A DNA stretch of 19,656 nt from CAYZMH01 sp964479445 (GCA_964479445.1 CAYZMH010000069.1:1-19656), one strand, 5' to 3'; counted from the first letter of the stretch, positions 1 through 9,033 are shown. Notes: a model not told the origin generated them from the letters alone. Numbers and translations are program-made.

Positions 1-1352
1 CCCTGGAGTTGGGTCTGTCGGAAACCCAGCAGGTACTTGTAATGAATAACCTTCGGCGGAAGGTGGTATTGCAGGCCGACGGACAGATGAAGAATGCACG
101 GGATGTGATGATCGCCGCCCTGCTGGGAGCCGAAGAGTTCGGTTTTGCCACCTCGGCGCTGATTGTACTGGGCTGTGTGATGATGCGCAAGTGCCACATG
201 AATACCTGTCCGGTTGGCGTGGCAACCCAGGACCCGGAGCTGCGCAAACTGTTTCGCGGCAAGGCAGATTTTGTGGAAACCTATTTCCGGTTTGTTGCCC
301 GCGAGATCAGGGAGTACCTCGCCGAGCTGGGATTTGAGAAATTTGATGATATCGTAGGGCGCGCCGATCTCCTGGAGCGGAACCCGGAGATCAATCACTG
401 GAAAACCGGGCGGATGGATCTTTCCCCGCTGCTCACCATGACCAACGGGAATAACGGCTATGCCCTGCACCGCATGGAACCCCAGGAGCATAAGATCGAG
501 CGGGTGCTGGACCGCGAACTGATTGCCAAAGCAGCCCGGGCGATCGAGGCAAAAGAGCCGGTCACCATTCGCAGTGGGATCAGGAACACCGACCGGACCA
601 CCGGTGCCATGTTATCGGGGGAAATTGCCACCAGGCATGGAATGGAAGGATTACCTGACGGAACGATAACCTGCCGTTTCCAGGGGTCGGCCGGACAGAG
701 TTTCGGTGCATTTCTGGCAAAGGGCGTAGATTTTTACCTGGAAGGAGACTCCAATGATTACCTGGGCAAGGGACTTTCGGGCGGACGCATTGTGGTGGTA
801 CCCCCCGAGGGAACCACCTATGCGACCGACAAGAATATCATCATCGGGAACACGGTCCTTTACGGGGCTACCGGCGGTGAGATCTTTATCTCCGGGGTTG
901 CCGGGGAGCGTTTTGCCGTGCGCAACAGCGGTGCCATTGCCGTGGTGGAAGGGGCAGGTGATCACTGTTGCGAATACATGACCGGCGGTCGCGTGGTGGT
1001 ACTCGGTGAAACCGGACGAAACCTCGCTGCCGGGATGAGCGGCGGTATCGCCTATGTACTCAATGAGAATCACGACCTGGATTATTACACCAACATGGGA
1101 ATGGTGGAACTCTCCCTGGTAGAGGACCGGCAGGATATGGATGAACTAAAGGCGCTCATATCCCGGCATTACCAGTTCACCGGCAGCAAAAAGGCAGAGA
1201 TGATCCTGAATGACTTCTCTTCCTATTTGCCCAATTTCCTGAAGATCATACCGTTTGAATACAAGAGAGTGCTCCAGGAACAGAAACTCCGGGAGTTGAA
1301 TGAGAAGATCTCTGCCGTGGAGAAAGATGTAGAGCATGAAAACCAGGGATAA
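1..1352 (+). CDS. gltB: Glutamate synthase large subunit, C-terminal part (5' end outside window)
   Basis: This is the last ~450 codons of the large (alpha) subunit of glutamate synthase, which makes two glutamates from glutamine and 2-oxoglutarate. The frame is open from base 3, so the gene begins before the window; the N-terminal amidotransferase and most of the FMN domain are missing here. Visible are the end of the FMN/synthase domain with the 3Fe-4S cysteine set (C, then C six residues later, then C five later, in GCVMMRKCHMNTCPVG, about bases 174-209) and the C-terminal glycine-rich GXGXG beta-helix domain (GGRIVVVPPEG, YGATGGEIFISG, MTGGRVVVLGETG, AAGMSGGIAYVL). Stop TAA at 1350-1352. 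gltD follows after 34 bp on the same strand, so the two are very likely one operon. No internal frameshift or missing motif in the part seen. Confidence 0.97.
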   Translation, partial: LELGLSETQQVLVMNNLRRKVVLQADGQMKNARDVMIAALLGAEEFGFATSALIVLGCVMMRKCHMNTCPVGVATQDPELRKLFRGKADFVETYFRFVAREIREYLAELGFEKFDDIVGRADLLERNPEINHWKTGRMDLSPLLTMTNGNNGYALHRMEPQEHKIERVLDRELIAKAARAIEAKEPVTIRSGIRNTDRTTGAMLSGEIATRHGMEGLPDGTITCRFQGSAGQSFGAFLAKGVDFYLEGDSNDYLGKGLSGGRIVVVPPEGTTYATDKNIIIGNTVLYGATGGEIFISGVAGERFAVRNSGAIAVVEGAGDHCCEYMTGGRVVVLGETGRNLAAGMSGGIAYVLNENHDLDYYTNMGMVELSLVEDRQDMDELKALISRHYQFTGSKKAEMILNDFSSYLPNFLKIIPFEYKRVLQEQKLRELNEKISAVEKDVEHENQG

Positions 1353-1386
1353 GAAACGGTTAGTTACAAACTAAAAGAACGATGAG

Positions 1387-2814
1387 ATGGGAGATCCGAA
1401 AGGATTTATCAAGATAGCGAAAAAGGATGCGGGCAATCGCCCCGTTCAGGAACGGGTCCATGATTACAGTGAAGTGGAGCAGACGCTCAACACGGAAGAC
1501 CGCAAGCTCCAGGCTTCGCGGTGCATGGATTGCGGAGTTCCTTTCTGCCAGTGGGGATGCCCCGTGGATAACCTGATACCGGAGTGGAACGAAAAATTAT
1601 ACAGGGGAGACTGGAAAGCGGCCATTGACCTGTTGCATTCCACCAATAACTTCCCCGAGTTCACCGGCCGGATTTGTCCGGCCCCCTGCGAACACTCCTG
1701 TGTACTGAATATCGGGGAGGAACCGGTCACTATTCGCGAGAACGAAGTAGCCATTGTCGAGAGAGCATTTGCGGAGGGGTATATTCAGCCCAATCCACCG
1801 AAACATCGTACCGGAAAACGGGTGGCTGTCATCGGGAGCGGTCCGGCCGGCATGGCCGCGGCTGACCAGTTGAACAAGGCGGGTCATGAGGTGACATTAT
1901 TTGAAAAAGATGAGAAGGCGGGCGGATTGCTGCGGTACGGGATCCCCGATTTCAAGCTGAGTAAACACACCGTGGACCGGCGGGTAAACCTAATGGCAGA
2001 GGAGGGAGTGATTTTTCGAACGGGTGTGGAGATCGGGAAAGAGATCACAGCCCGCGAGATCGCGGAGAAATATGATGCCGTGTGCCTGGCGATCGGCGCC
2101 ATGCAGCCCCGGAACCTGGAGGTTCCCGGCCGGGAGCTGGACGGGGTCCACTATGCCATGGAATTTCTCACCCAGCAGAACCGGGTGGTGGATGGAATGG
2201 CGGTTCCTCCTGATCAGCGTATTTCGGCTGAGAACAAAGATGTACTGGTTATTGGCGGTGGTGATACCGGTTCCGATTGCGTGGGAACTTCCATTCGTCA
2301 GAAGGCCAGGAGTGTCACGCAGATTGAGATCATGCCCAAGCCCCCTGACAAACGTACCCCGGATAATCCCTGGCCCTATTACGGAAAGCTTATGAAAACC
2401 TCCACATCACACGAGGAGGGGTGTGAGCGCATGTGGGAGTTATCCACCGTGCAGTTTCTCGGGGATGAAAGCCGGGTCACCGCTGCCGAAGTGGAGCAGG
2501 TGGAGTGGAACCGGGTAAACGGGAACTTCTCCATGAAGGCTGTTCCGGGTACCCGTAAAGAATTAAAAGCCGACCTCGTATTACTTTCCATGGGATTTGT
2601 CCACCCGGTATTGGAGGGGTTGATCTCGGAGCTGGAGCTCGAACTGAGTGAACGGAAGAACATCAGGGTGCGGGGCCGGCACCAGACCAGTATTCCGCAT
2701 ATGTTCGCGGCCGGTGATTCGATCACCGGGGCCAGCCTGGTGGTCAATGCCATTGCTTCGGGGCGACGGGTGGCAGGAAGCATCGACTCCTACCTCAGGG
2801 AGCAGGGATCATAA
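1387..2814 (+). CDS. gltD: Glutamate synthase small subunit (NADPH-dependent)
   Basis: 475 aa, full length for the beta subunit, which takes electrons from NADPH through FAD and 4Fe-4S clusters to the large subunit. The N-terminal cluster region has cysteines 46, 49, 54 and 58 (CMDCGVPFCQWGCP) and 97, 101 and 105 (RICPAPCEHSC). The FAD-binding Rossmann motif is VIGSGPAGMAAADQL (about 148-162). The NAD(P)H-binding motif is VIGGGDTGSDCVGT near residue 290. The C-terminal FAD contact is FAAGDSITGASLVVNAIASGRR. ATG at 1387 is the natural start, and the N-terminus MGDPKGFIKI is typical of the family. It lies 34 bp after gltB. The same fold occurs in other GltD-like oxidoreductases, but the adjacency to gltB makes the assignment secure. 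Confidence 0.97.
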   Translation: MGDPKGFIKIAKKDAGNRPVQERVHDYSEVEQTLNTEDRKLQASRCMDCGVPFCQWGCPVDNLIPEWNEKLYRGDWKAAIDLLHSTNNFPEFTGRICPAPCEHSCVLNIGEEPVTIRENEVAIVERAFAEGYIQPNPPKHRTGKRVAVIGSGPAGMAAADQLNKAGHEVTLFEKDEKAGGLLRYGIPDFKLSKHTVDRRVNLMAEEGVIFRTGVEIGKEITAREIAEKYDAVCLAIGAMQPRNLEVPGRELDGVHYAMEFLTQQNRVVDGMAVPPDQRISAENKDVLVIGGGDTGSDCVGTSIRQKARSVTQIEIMPKPPDKRTPDNPWPYYGKLMKTSTSHEEGCERMWELSTVQFLGDESRVTAAEVEQVEWNRVNGNFSMKAVPGTRKELKADLVLLSMGFVHPVLEGLISELELELSERKNIRVRGRHQTSIPHMFAAGDSITGASLVVNAIASGRRVAGSIDSYLREQGS

Positions 2815-2922
2815 CCGCTCTATCCGGCTGGGCTTGTTACCTGCCGGGAATGAACCTGTTTTCCCCGCTTTTTGGCATCCCGGTTCCTCTTTCCCTGACC
2901 GAGGGGGCTGTTTTGAAGAACA

Positions 2923-2956
2923 CCGGGGCAGAACCACACGACTATCCTTGCCCCGG
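2923..2956. terminator. Candidate terminator hairpin between convergent genes
   Basis: An 8-bp perfect inverted repeat, CCGGGGCA (2923-2930) and TGCCCCGG (2949-2956), with an 18-base loop, lies in the 152-bp gap between the converging ends of gltD and the DUF302 gene. It has no clean U-run on either side and the loop is long, so this is a weak call. A second, shorter repeat (CCGGC 2824-2828 with GCCGG 2843-2847) sits just after the gltD stop. Confidence 0.3.
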
Positions 2957-2966
2957 CGAAGGAGAC

Positions 2967-3350
2967 TTACAGGTTCTGGATTGCTTTCTCCAGTTTGGTC
3001 CTGACCGTATCCGCTACCTGCTCCAACTCCTTATTTTCGGTGACCTGCATGGTTACCACCGGTTCGATGGCGGCAACCTCCACGTGATCATCTGTTTCGC
3101 GAACGATTACATTGCAGGGAAGAAATAGTCCGACCCGCTCTTCCTTCTGAATGGATTCGTAAGCAAGCGGGGGATTGCATGCACCCAGGATCAGGTACCG
3201 GGGGATCTCTTTCCCCACTTTCTCCCTGATCTTCTCCTGCATATCGACCTCGGTGATGATACCGAATCCCTCGTTGGCCAATACTTCCCTGGCTCGTGTA
3301 ACAGCCTGGTCAAAATCCGTTTCAAGTCGTTTTGCGATGTAATATTTCAT
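2967..3350 (-). CDS. DUF302 family protein
   Basis: 127 aa, cytosolic by appearance (no signal peptide or membrane segment). It matches the DUF302 pattern as I know it: an N-terminal helix-rich start (YYIAKRLETDFDQAVTRARE), a core GACNPPLAYESIQKEERVG, then LLLPCNV-like FLPCNVIVRE, with one conserved Cys in each half. The biochemical function of DUF302 is not established. The gene starts 87 bp after the copB stop on the same strand, and I see neither a terminator nor a clear TAnnTTTG box between them, so cotranscription with the metal pump is likely. A link to metal or redox stress is inference only. ATG at 3350 gives the usual family N-terminus. Confidence 0.85.
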   Translation of the reverse strand: MKYYIAKRLETDFDQAVTRAREVLANEGFGIITEVDMQEKIREKVGKEIPRYLILGACNPPLAYESIQKEERVGLFLPCNVIVRETDDHVEVAAIEPVVTMQVTENKELEQVADTVRTKLEKAIQNL

Positions 3351-3437
3351 AATTTCAATGGTTTAATTTATGTATTGTTTCGTTTATAATGCTTTCTATT
3401 CCCTGGTGTTTATACTTATTTATTACATGACCACCGA

Positions 3438-5636
3438 TCAGGCAAATTGTTTAAGCTGCCTGCGGAGCAGCTGGGCATTGAGTGCTACAATGACGGTACT
3501 CAGGCTCATCAGGACAGCCCCTGCGGCCGGACTGATCAGGATTCCCGCGCTATACAGGACCCCGGCAGCAAGGGGGATGGCAACCACATTATAACCCGTT
3601 GCCCAGATGAAATTCTGGATCATCTTCCTGTAGGTCGCTTTTCCAAACATGATCAGCGCTGCAATATCAACAGGGTTGCTTCTGACCAGCACTATATCGG
3701 CTGTCTCACCTGCCACCTCGGTACCGGAACCAACCGCAATGCCCACATCTGCGGTAGCCAGTGCCGGGGCATCATTTACCCCGTCTCCTGTCATAGCCAC
3801 AAACTCTCCCTTATCGCGGTATGCCTGTATCCTGTCTTTTTTATCCCCGGGCAGAACTCCGGCTTCAAAGCCATCAAGACCCAGTTCCCTGCTCACTCCT
3901 TCAGCCACCTCCCTGTTATCGCCTGTCAGCATATATACTTTCAGACCGTTATCACGCAGTTGTTTAACAGCCTGGAACGATTCCTCCCGGATCCTGTCCG
4001 CCAGTACAATGAACCCGATGAGTTTCTCCTCCTCCAACACAAAAACTATCGTTTCATATCCTTTCCTTTTATATGGAAGGTCCTGTTCTACCTGATTCTC
4101 GGCAAGGTACCGCGGACCCACCACTTTCACTGACCGTTTATCCACCGTTCCTTCAACCCCCATTCCGGGTATATTATTGAATTCTTCTGCGGAAGGCAAT
4201 TCAAGGCCCATCTCTTTCACCTTTTTTACGATGCCCGCTGCAAGGGGATGCTCTGAATTCTGTTCCAGTGCTCCTGCTATGCGCATCATCCTCTCTGTGC
4301 TATCGTCCTGCTCTACCACACCCATATCAATGACCCCAAAATTACCGTGGGTGAGGGTTCCGGTTTTATCAAAAACCAGGGTAGTGATCTTACGGGCGTT
4401 TTCAAAAGCTGTACGATTCCTGATGAGCAGTCCGTTTGACGCCGACACAGAAGTGGAGATCGCTGCTACCAGGGGAATGGCAAGGCCCAGGGCATGGGGA
4501 CAGGTAATCACCATCACGCTGGCCATCCGTTCCAGGGCAAAAACAAATGGCTGGCCCAGGATCAACCAGGTTACCAGGGTTCCGAATCCCACTCCCAGTG
4601 CGAGAAGGGTAAGCCAGAAAGCAATCCTGTCGGCAAGACGCTGACTCCGGGATTTTTTTTCCTGGGCCTCTCTGACCATATGGATCACTTTATTCAGGTA
4701 GGATTCGTCACCGGTTTTTTCAACCGACACTACCAGGGATCCGTTTTCATTGAGGGTACCCCCGATCACCTTATCGTCCATCTTTTTATTCACCGGTAGT
4801 GATTCACCGGTCACCATGGATTCATTCACGCGGCTCTCCCCCCGGGTCACCACTCCGTCCACCGGGATTTTATCTCCGGGGAAAACCTTCACGTGATCAT
4901 TCACCTTTACCTTCTCCAGTTCTACATCCCGGGTGTTTCCATCTTTATCCAGGAGATGGGCCTTCGAGGGCAGCATCTCCACAAGTTTCTGCAGCGACCT
5001 GGAAGCGCCCATAACGGATTTCATTTCGATCCAGTGGCCCAGCAGCATGATATCGATCAGCGTAGCCAGTTCCCAGAAGAACGTACTTCCTTCCACCCCA
5101 AATGTAGTGGCAGAGCTATATCCCCACGCCACCGTGACAGCCACAGCAATCAGGGTCATCATACCCGGCTGACGTTGCCGTAGTTCATCGATCAACCCGG
5201 TAAGGAAGGGCCAGCCACCGTAGAAAAAGATAATCGTGGAGAGAACAAACAGAATAACCCGTTGATAGGGAACATCCAGCTGATAACCGATCAGCTGCTG
5301 TATCATCGGGGAAAGCAGAAGAACCGGGGCCGTAATGACCAGGGATATCCAGAAACGGCGGCGAAAATCGCGAATCATCATTGCATGATGAGAGCCGTGG
5401 TCGTGATGCCCGGAGTGGCCTTGGTCGTGATGCCCGGAGTGGCCGTGGTCGTGATCTCCGGAGTGGTCGCCGCCCTGACTACCCGTGTGGTCATGCCCCT
5501 GGTGAAGGGGGTGATCATCGCCCTGATCGTGGGAAGGTTCATTGCCCCGGGGATGGCGGGTTCCATGCTTCCCGGAATCGTTGTGCTGTGAATTATGCTT
5601 GCTCTGTGGGTTATGGGTTCTCTTATTTACTGACAC
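3438..5636 (-). CDS. copB: CopB-type copper/silver-exporting P1B ATPase with His-rich N-terminus
   Basis: 732 aa inner-membrane pump. Residues 1-85 are hydrophilic with 22 histidines and end in an HSGxHDxG repeat; there is no CxxC HMA domain. Membrane helices lie at about 95-115, 125-148, 158-180, 185-205, 338-360 and 370-400, plus a C-terminal pair. Motifs: TGES actuator loop (276-279), the metal-site CPH in VITCPHALGLAIP (379-381), DKTGT phosphorylation site (Asp423), SEHPLA nucleotide-binding motif, MLTGDN and GDGVNDAPAL hinge. The last helices carry GYNVVAIPLAAG and SPAAGAVLMSLSTVIVALNA, characteristic of the CPH (P1B-3) class. These pumps export Cu+/Ag+ or Cu2+; which ion applies here cannot be told. 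The start is a GTG at 5636: the upstream frame is closed by a TGA within eight codons, and the next Met is residue 86, after the His-rich region. A DUF302 gene follows. No metal regulator is adjacent. Confidence 0.93.
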   Translation of the reverse strand: MSVNKRTHNPQSKHNSQHNDSGKHGTRHPRGNEPSHDQGDDHPLHQGHDHTGSQGGDHSGDHDHGHSGHHDQGHSGHHDHGSHHAMMIRDFRRRFWISLVITAPVLLLSPMIQQLIGYQLDVPYQRVILFVLSTIIFFYGGWPFLTGLIDELRQRQPGMMTLIAVAVTVAWGYSSATTFGVEGSTFFWELATLIDIMLLGHWIEMKSVMGASRSLQKLVEMLPSKAHLLDKDGNTRDVELEKVKVNDHVKVFPGDKIPVDGVVTRGESRVNESMVTGESLPVNKKMDDKVIGGTLNENGSLVVSVEKTGDESYLNKVIHMVREAQEKKSRSQRLADRIAFWLTLLALGVGFGTLVTWLILGQPFVFALERMASVMVITCPHALGLAIPLVAAISTSVSASNGLLIRNRTAFENARKITTLVFDKTGTLTHGNFGVIDMGVVEQDDSTERMMRIAGALEQNSEHPLAAGIVKKVKEMGLELPSAEEFNNIPGMGVEGTVDKRSVKVVGPRYLAENQVEQDLPYKRKGYETIVFVLEEEKLIGFIVLADRIREESFQAVKQLRDNGLKVYMLTGDNREVAEGVSRELGLDGFEAGVLPGDKKDRIQAYRDKGEFVAMTGDGVNDAPALATADVGIAVGSGTEVAGETADIVLVRSNPVDIAALIMFGKATYRKMIQNFIWATGYNVVAIPLAAGVLYSAGILISPAAGAVLMSLSTVIVALNAQLLRRQLKQFA
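5395..5466 (-). repeat. Three 24-bp in-frame tandem repeats in copB
   Basis: Three head-to-tail 24-bp units (5395-5418, 5419-5442, 5443-5466) differing by only a few bases. Read on the minus strand they encode HSGDHDHG, HSGHHDQG and HSGHHDHG, the His-rich metal-binding tail of the pump's N-terminus. The length is a multiple of three, so copy-number change would keep the frame. The repeat also opens long but meaningless frames on the opposite strand. Confidence 0.9.
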
Positions 5637-5898
5637 AGGGAAAATTATTCATTGGTTCCTGTTATTGCAACAGATAGCATGGCCGATTGTTCCCTGCGGC
5701 GACCCGGTCGGTTCTCCCCTTTATTGAACTGATTGTTATTCTTTGATAGCGAAGCCCTTGTTGCAGGTAATTGCACCTTTTGTTCCCCTTTGATGACCCG
5801 GTCTGCTGTTCCCGTTTATCACACCGCTGTTACCCGGCAACGACTGAGGCCGTTGTTTCCGTGTAATGCAGATGAAAACGAATCACCGGGACAAGCCA
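5637..5898. other. 262-bp intergenic gap upstream of copB
   Basis: No convincing gene. It lies downstream of the GH116 gene and upstream of copB, both on the minus strand. It should hold the copB promoter, but I find no clear TAnnTTTG box and no clear terminator for the hydrolase gene. A small inverted repeat, CTGTT-ATTGC-AACAG (5660-5674), about 25 bp before the copB start could be an operator, though it matches no copper-regulator site I know. Confidence 0.4.
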
Positions 5899-8541
5899 TC
5901 AAGGCAGGTTCAGGATCAGTGAATCTCCCTCATTTAGCTGATGGATTTTTGAAAAGGACACGATGAGTGCCTGATCCTGGTAATGAATATCAACCGGCAG
6001 GTTGGGGATAAATTCGCGGAAAACGAAGAAAGACTTTCCCCGGAGATTCAGTTGGTTTATGTTGAGTTCACCGTGCAGGCAGGTAAGTTCAATGCGTGCC
6101 CGGGATGCTTTGAATGTGCCCCATCCCGTGGCGGTTGACCAGAAGAACCGCATAGGCAGGACATCTTCAGCCGGGGCAAACTGCATCTGGTTCCGGGTGC
6201 CATCGAACCGGTAGCCCGCCATGGCCTCGTAGACGGCCCAACTGGCCAGGGCGCGCGCGTAGTAGCGTCCTGACTCTGTCTCTGCGAATGGATTGCGGTT
6301 ATTCCCGGAGTACCGGTCGCGTGTGGACTCCACCAGGGACACCCCTTCCTCTGTCAATCCTGTACGGATGAGGGAGGCTGCCACCTGGTATTCCGTCCCC
6401 GTCCACACTTCTTCGGCGTGTACCATGGGAAGCACTGGTTTCCCGCCTTTTGGCCAGGTACAGAGAACGAGTCCGGATTCCCCGTTAACCGCATAGATCC
6501 GCTGCACGTTTTCAACGTCACGCAACTCCTGACGGAAGTTATACCGGTAAATTGATTTCAGTGTCCTTTGAACCACCGATGTATCCAGCAGGTAACCCAG
6601 TCCGGAATTAAATGCCAGGTACTGGCCCAGAAGCTGGTCGGACAGGCATCCTTTACCATACTGGTATTTGGGCAGCGAATCCCTTTTCCCGCGGTTTTTC
6701 TGCAACAAACGTCCCGGTACGGTAACACCTTCCGGAATTTCCACCTGCTGCTCAAAGTACTCCCCGTTCCACAGCATAGCCATATAGGCTTCTCTTCCCC
6801 GCTGGTAAATATCCATGTACTCGATCGATTTCTGAGGTTCATTCATGGCAACCGCCATTTCAGCACATGCCTTGAGGGCGCCCAGGTAAAGGGCTCCCGT
6901 GTACATATTGGCACCAAAAAAGCTGTTTCCGTAGGTATTGGGCTGGTCTCCCTGCAGAACGCCCTCTTTATAGGGATCCCAGGCGCCAGGGCGATGTTCC
7001 ATCCATCCGGGAACCTCTTCCCCTGGTCTGTTCCATGCAAACTCCAGCGCAGCTTTCACATCGGGCCAGATCGTTCCCAGCCACTCGTTGCTGCCAGCCA
7101 ATTTCCACTCCCGGTAGGTCCTGATAACATTGCCCATTTGTCCGTCCACTGCCACATTCTGAAACCGGTGATCCCCGGGTGGAAAGACGGTCCGGAAACA
7201 CTGGTACCCATTCTCATAAGTGGCATAGCCGAACCCGGTCTCCCTTACATCCCTCTCCAGGGATGGAAACAGCGCAGCCATGGTCTGGGCATAGTTCCAT
7301 ACATGGGTGCCATTCCCGGGGCAACAGCCAGAGTCGTTGCCCAATCCTTCGAATCCATGCAGGTGTCCCTTTCCGTCCCGCAGCAGCAGATTGGTTTTCA
7401 AGGATGCCATATTCCCGATGGCCGCATCCAGCACGGCTTCCGGCACCGTGGAGGTAATCATGCTATTCCGGAAGGCATAGGTCTTTTCCCTCAGCGCTTC
7501 CAGGTGTTGGTAGAGGTACGCGGTAAGGCTGTCCACCCCGTTAAAACGGGTGGCATAATAGTTGGGGATCACAGCTCCCTGCACATCGGAGTTACCAAGA
7601 GCCATTGACCGTTCCAGTTTCCGGAAGGGAATATGCCAGGTAAAGATCACCGGTACGACCCGGCTCTCACCCGGAGCCAGCCTGCCTCCTACCCGGAAAG
7701 CACCGGATAATCCATCCTGCTGATCGGAAAGGACCGGAGATAAGCGCTCTTCCAGCTCTCCGTCTCCTGAAAAGTCGTTCCAGAACCGGTGCGCCCTGTC
7801 CCACCATTCTCCCGTTTCCAGTGAAGTCGAGAGTCCGGCTGTTACAGGTGTGGTAACCATCACCTCTCCCTGTCCGGGCAGGTATCTTTCCCGGTTGCGA
7901 GCAGAAAAGCTGATTCCATTGTATTGTTCATGGATCACCGGATGCAAGCTAAACGTATCGGCCGGTTGATGGAATGGGTGAGCCATGGTAAAAGCCATTG
8001 AGTAGGAGACGGTATCCTCGCCGGGATTCTCCAGTCTCCATTCCAGGATCACCGCAGGGAGTCCGCTCGCTTCGGGATCAACCGGAATAAAAGGGCTCCA
8101 TGCCTCCAGGGAGACATCAAGCGGGACCTCAGCATCGATCAACCTGATGGAAGGAACGGGATAGCTGTTTTGAAAAACGGCTTCCCTGAACCGGGGCAAT
8201 CCCCCCAGTTGCTGACGTGGTTTTCCGAATGGATTGGAATATTCATTCAGGTATTCCCGTTCCATAATTCTCAGCACCGGCTGCTGCCCGGCGGTCTGTG
8301 TACGCAGGGCAAACAAGGTCATTTCAGGCGGCACTTCATCCATAGCCGGGTGGTTAAATATTTCCAGTTCGCGGATGCTGCCCCGGCCATCGAGCAGCAG
8401 GTTGCCCGTCCCGATCCCCCCGAGCGGACATTGCACAAACCGAAGTCCGGTACCGGTATAGGATATCTGAATCTCTTCCGGTTCGTTACTGCAGGACATT
8501 GTACCCAGAAGCAGGATCAAACAAACAGTGAAGCGCGTCAT
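5899..8541 (-). CDS. GH116-like glycoside hydrolase, predicted lipoprotein
   Basis: 880 aa from ATG 8541. I chose this start because it gives a lipoprotein signal peptide (MTRFTVCLILLLGTMSC, Cys17); the open frame runs 47 codons further upstream without family-like sequence. After Cys17 the chain is acidic (SNEPEE), compatible with surface display in Bacteroidota. The N-terminal beta-domain has the family signature PLGGIGTGNLLLDGRGSIRELEIFNHP (about 39-65). The C-terminal (alpha/alpha)6 domain, about residues 380-800, has HVWNYAQ, DGQMGNVIRTYREW, NTYGNSFFGANMYTGALYLGALKA, GCLSDQLLGQ and HAEEVWTGTEYQVAA. Asp635 in LSDQLLGQ fits the family acid/base. GH116 enzymes cleave beta-glucosides, xylosides or N-acetylglucosaminides, and the substrate here is unknown. 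The NTYDxEFYGPN block common in relatives is altered. It is apparently a single-gene unit; copB downstream is 262 bp away. Confidence 0.85.
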   Translation of the reverse strand: MTRFTVCLILLLGTMSCSNEPEEIQISYTGTGLRFVQCPLGGIGTGNLLLDGRGSIRELEIFNHPAMDEVPPEMTLFALRTQTAGQQPVLRIMEREYLNEYSNPFGKPRQQLGGLPRFREAVFQNSYPVPSIRLIDAEVPLDVSLEAWSPFIPVDPEASGLPAVILEWRLENPGEDTVSYSMAFTMAHPFHQPADTFSLHPVIHEQYNGISFSARNRERYLPGQGEVMVTTPVTAGLSTSLETGEWWDRAHRFWNDFSGDGELEERLSPVLSDQQDGLSGAFRVGGRLAPGESRVVPVIFTWHIPFRKLERSMALGNSDVQGAVIPNYYATRFNGVDSLTAYLYQHLEALREKTYAFRNSMITSTVPEAVLDAAIGNMASLKTNLLLRDGKGHLHGFEGLGNDSGCCPGNGTHVWNYAQTMAALFPSLERDVRETGFGYATYENGYQCFRTVFPPGDHRFQNVAVDGQMGNVIRTYREWKLAGSNEWLGTIWPDVKAALEFAWNRPGEEVPGWMEHRPGAWDPYKEGVLQGDQPNTYGNSFFGANMYTGALYLGALKACAEMAVAMNEPQKSIEYMDIYQRGREAYMAMLWNGEYFEQQVEIPEGVTVPGRLLQKNRGKRDSLPKYQYGKGCLSDQLLGQYLAFNSGLGYLLDTSVVQRTLKSIYRYNFRQELRDVENVQRIYAVNGESGLVLCTWPKGGKPVLPMVHAEEVWTGTEYQVAASLIRTGLTEEGVSLVESTRDRYSGNNRNPFAETESGRYYARALASWAVYEAMAGYRFDGTRNQMQFAPAEDVLPMRFFWSTATGWGTFKASRARIELTCLHGELNINQLNLRGKSFFVFREFIPNLPVDIHYQDQALIVSFSKIHQLNEGDSLILNLP

Positions 8542-8626
8542 GGTCCATTTTTTTACCAAGATAATAAAAGCGAGCCCTGCAGGCTTCACGACGGGCATTT
8601 TTCTATGACCGGACACCATCTTTTTG

Positions 8627-8634
8627 TATTTTTG
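8627..8634 (+). promoter_or_regulatory. Bacteroidota-type -7 box before the YkgJ-like gene
   Basis: TATTTTTG matches TAnnTTTG exactly and lies 31 bp before ATG 8665, a sensible leader length. No clean TTTG -33 box is found at the expected spacing; a T-rich tract sits at 8598-8602. It lies in the divergent gap between the GH116 gene and this small gene. Confidence 0.5.
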
Positions 8635-8664
8635 CGCTCCTGTGCCAAAAACCAGGTCTGACCT

Positions 8665-8910
8665 ATGAAATGCCGTCCCCATTGCGGTGCCTGCTGCATC
8701 GCCCCGTCCATCAGCTCACCGATCCCCGGAATGCCAGGGGGTAAACCAGCCGGTGTGCGGTGTATACACCTGACCGATGATTATTTGTGCGGGATTTACA
8801 ACGATCCGGACCGCCCGCAGGTGTGCGCCGATTTCCAGGCCGATCCGGAGGTTTGCGGCAGCAGCCGGAACGAGGCCCTGCGACTGCTTCAAGAGTTGGA
8901 GCAGGGATAG
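8665..8910 (+). CDS. YkgJ-type cysteine-cluster protein (putative zinc/iron-chelating)
   Basis: 81 aa, full length for the short form of this family. It opens with KCRPHCGACCIAPSISSPIPG, the CxxxCGACC cluster, followed by GMPGGKPAGVRCIHL, YLCGIY and PQVCADFQADPEVCG, which gives eight cysteines in the arrangement seen in UPF0153/YkgJ proteins. The cysteines are thought to bind zinc or iron, but the role in the cell is not known. No signal peptide. It stands alone on the plus strand between minus-strand genes, and its start is fixed by the N-terminal cysteine motif. Confidence 0.88.
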   Translation: MKCRPHCGACCIAPSISSPIPGMPGGKPAGVRCIHLTDDYLCGIYNDPDRPQVCADFQADPEVCGSSRNEALRLLQELEQG

Positions 8911-9033
8911 AGCCGGTTTATTTGTGCTCCGGAAATGCCTGTGCTATAACAGAGCAACCGGAAAGAGGATACCTGTTGCAGGATGTTTATTGAAAGGCAG
9001 ATGATCATTGACAGATGGTTCTCTACTCTTGCA

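Noticed and set aside
5378..5677. Several overlapping open frames on both strands across the His-rich repeat of copB
   Set aside because: They are by-products of the 24-bp repeat, which has no stop codons in other frames; the copB frame explains the sequence.
6568..7608. A 346-codon plus-strand frame opposite the GH116 gene
   Set aside because: It lies wholly antisense to a well-supported coding region and shows no protein-like motifs; a shadow frame.
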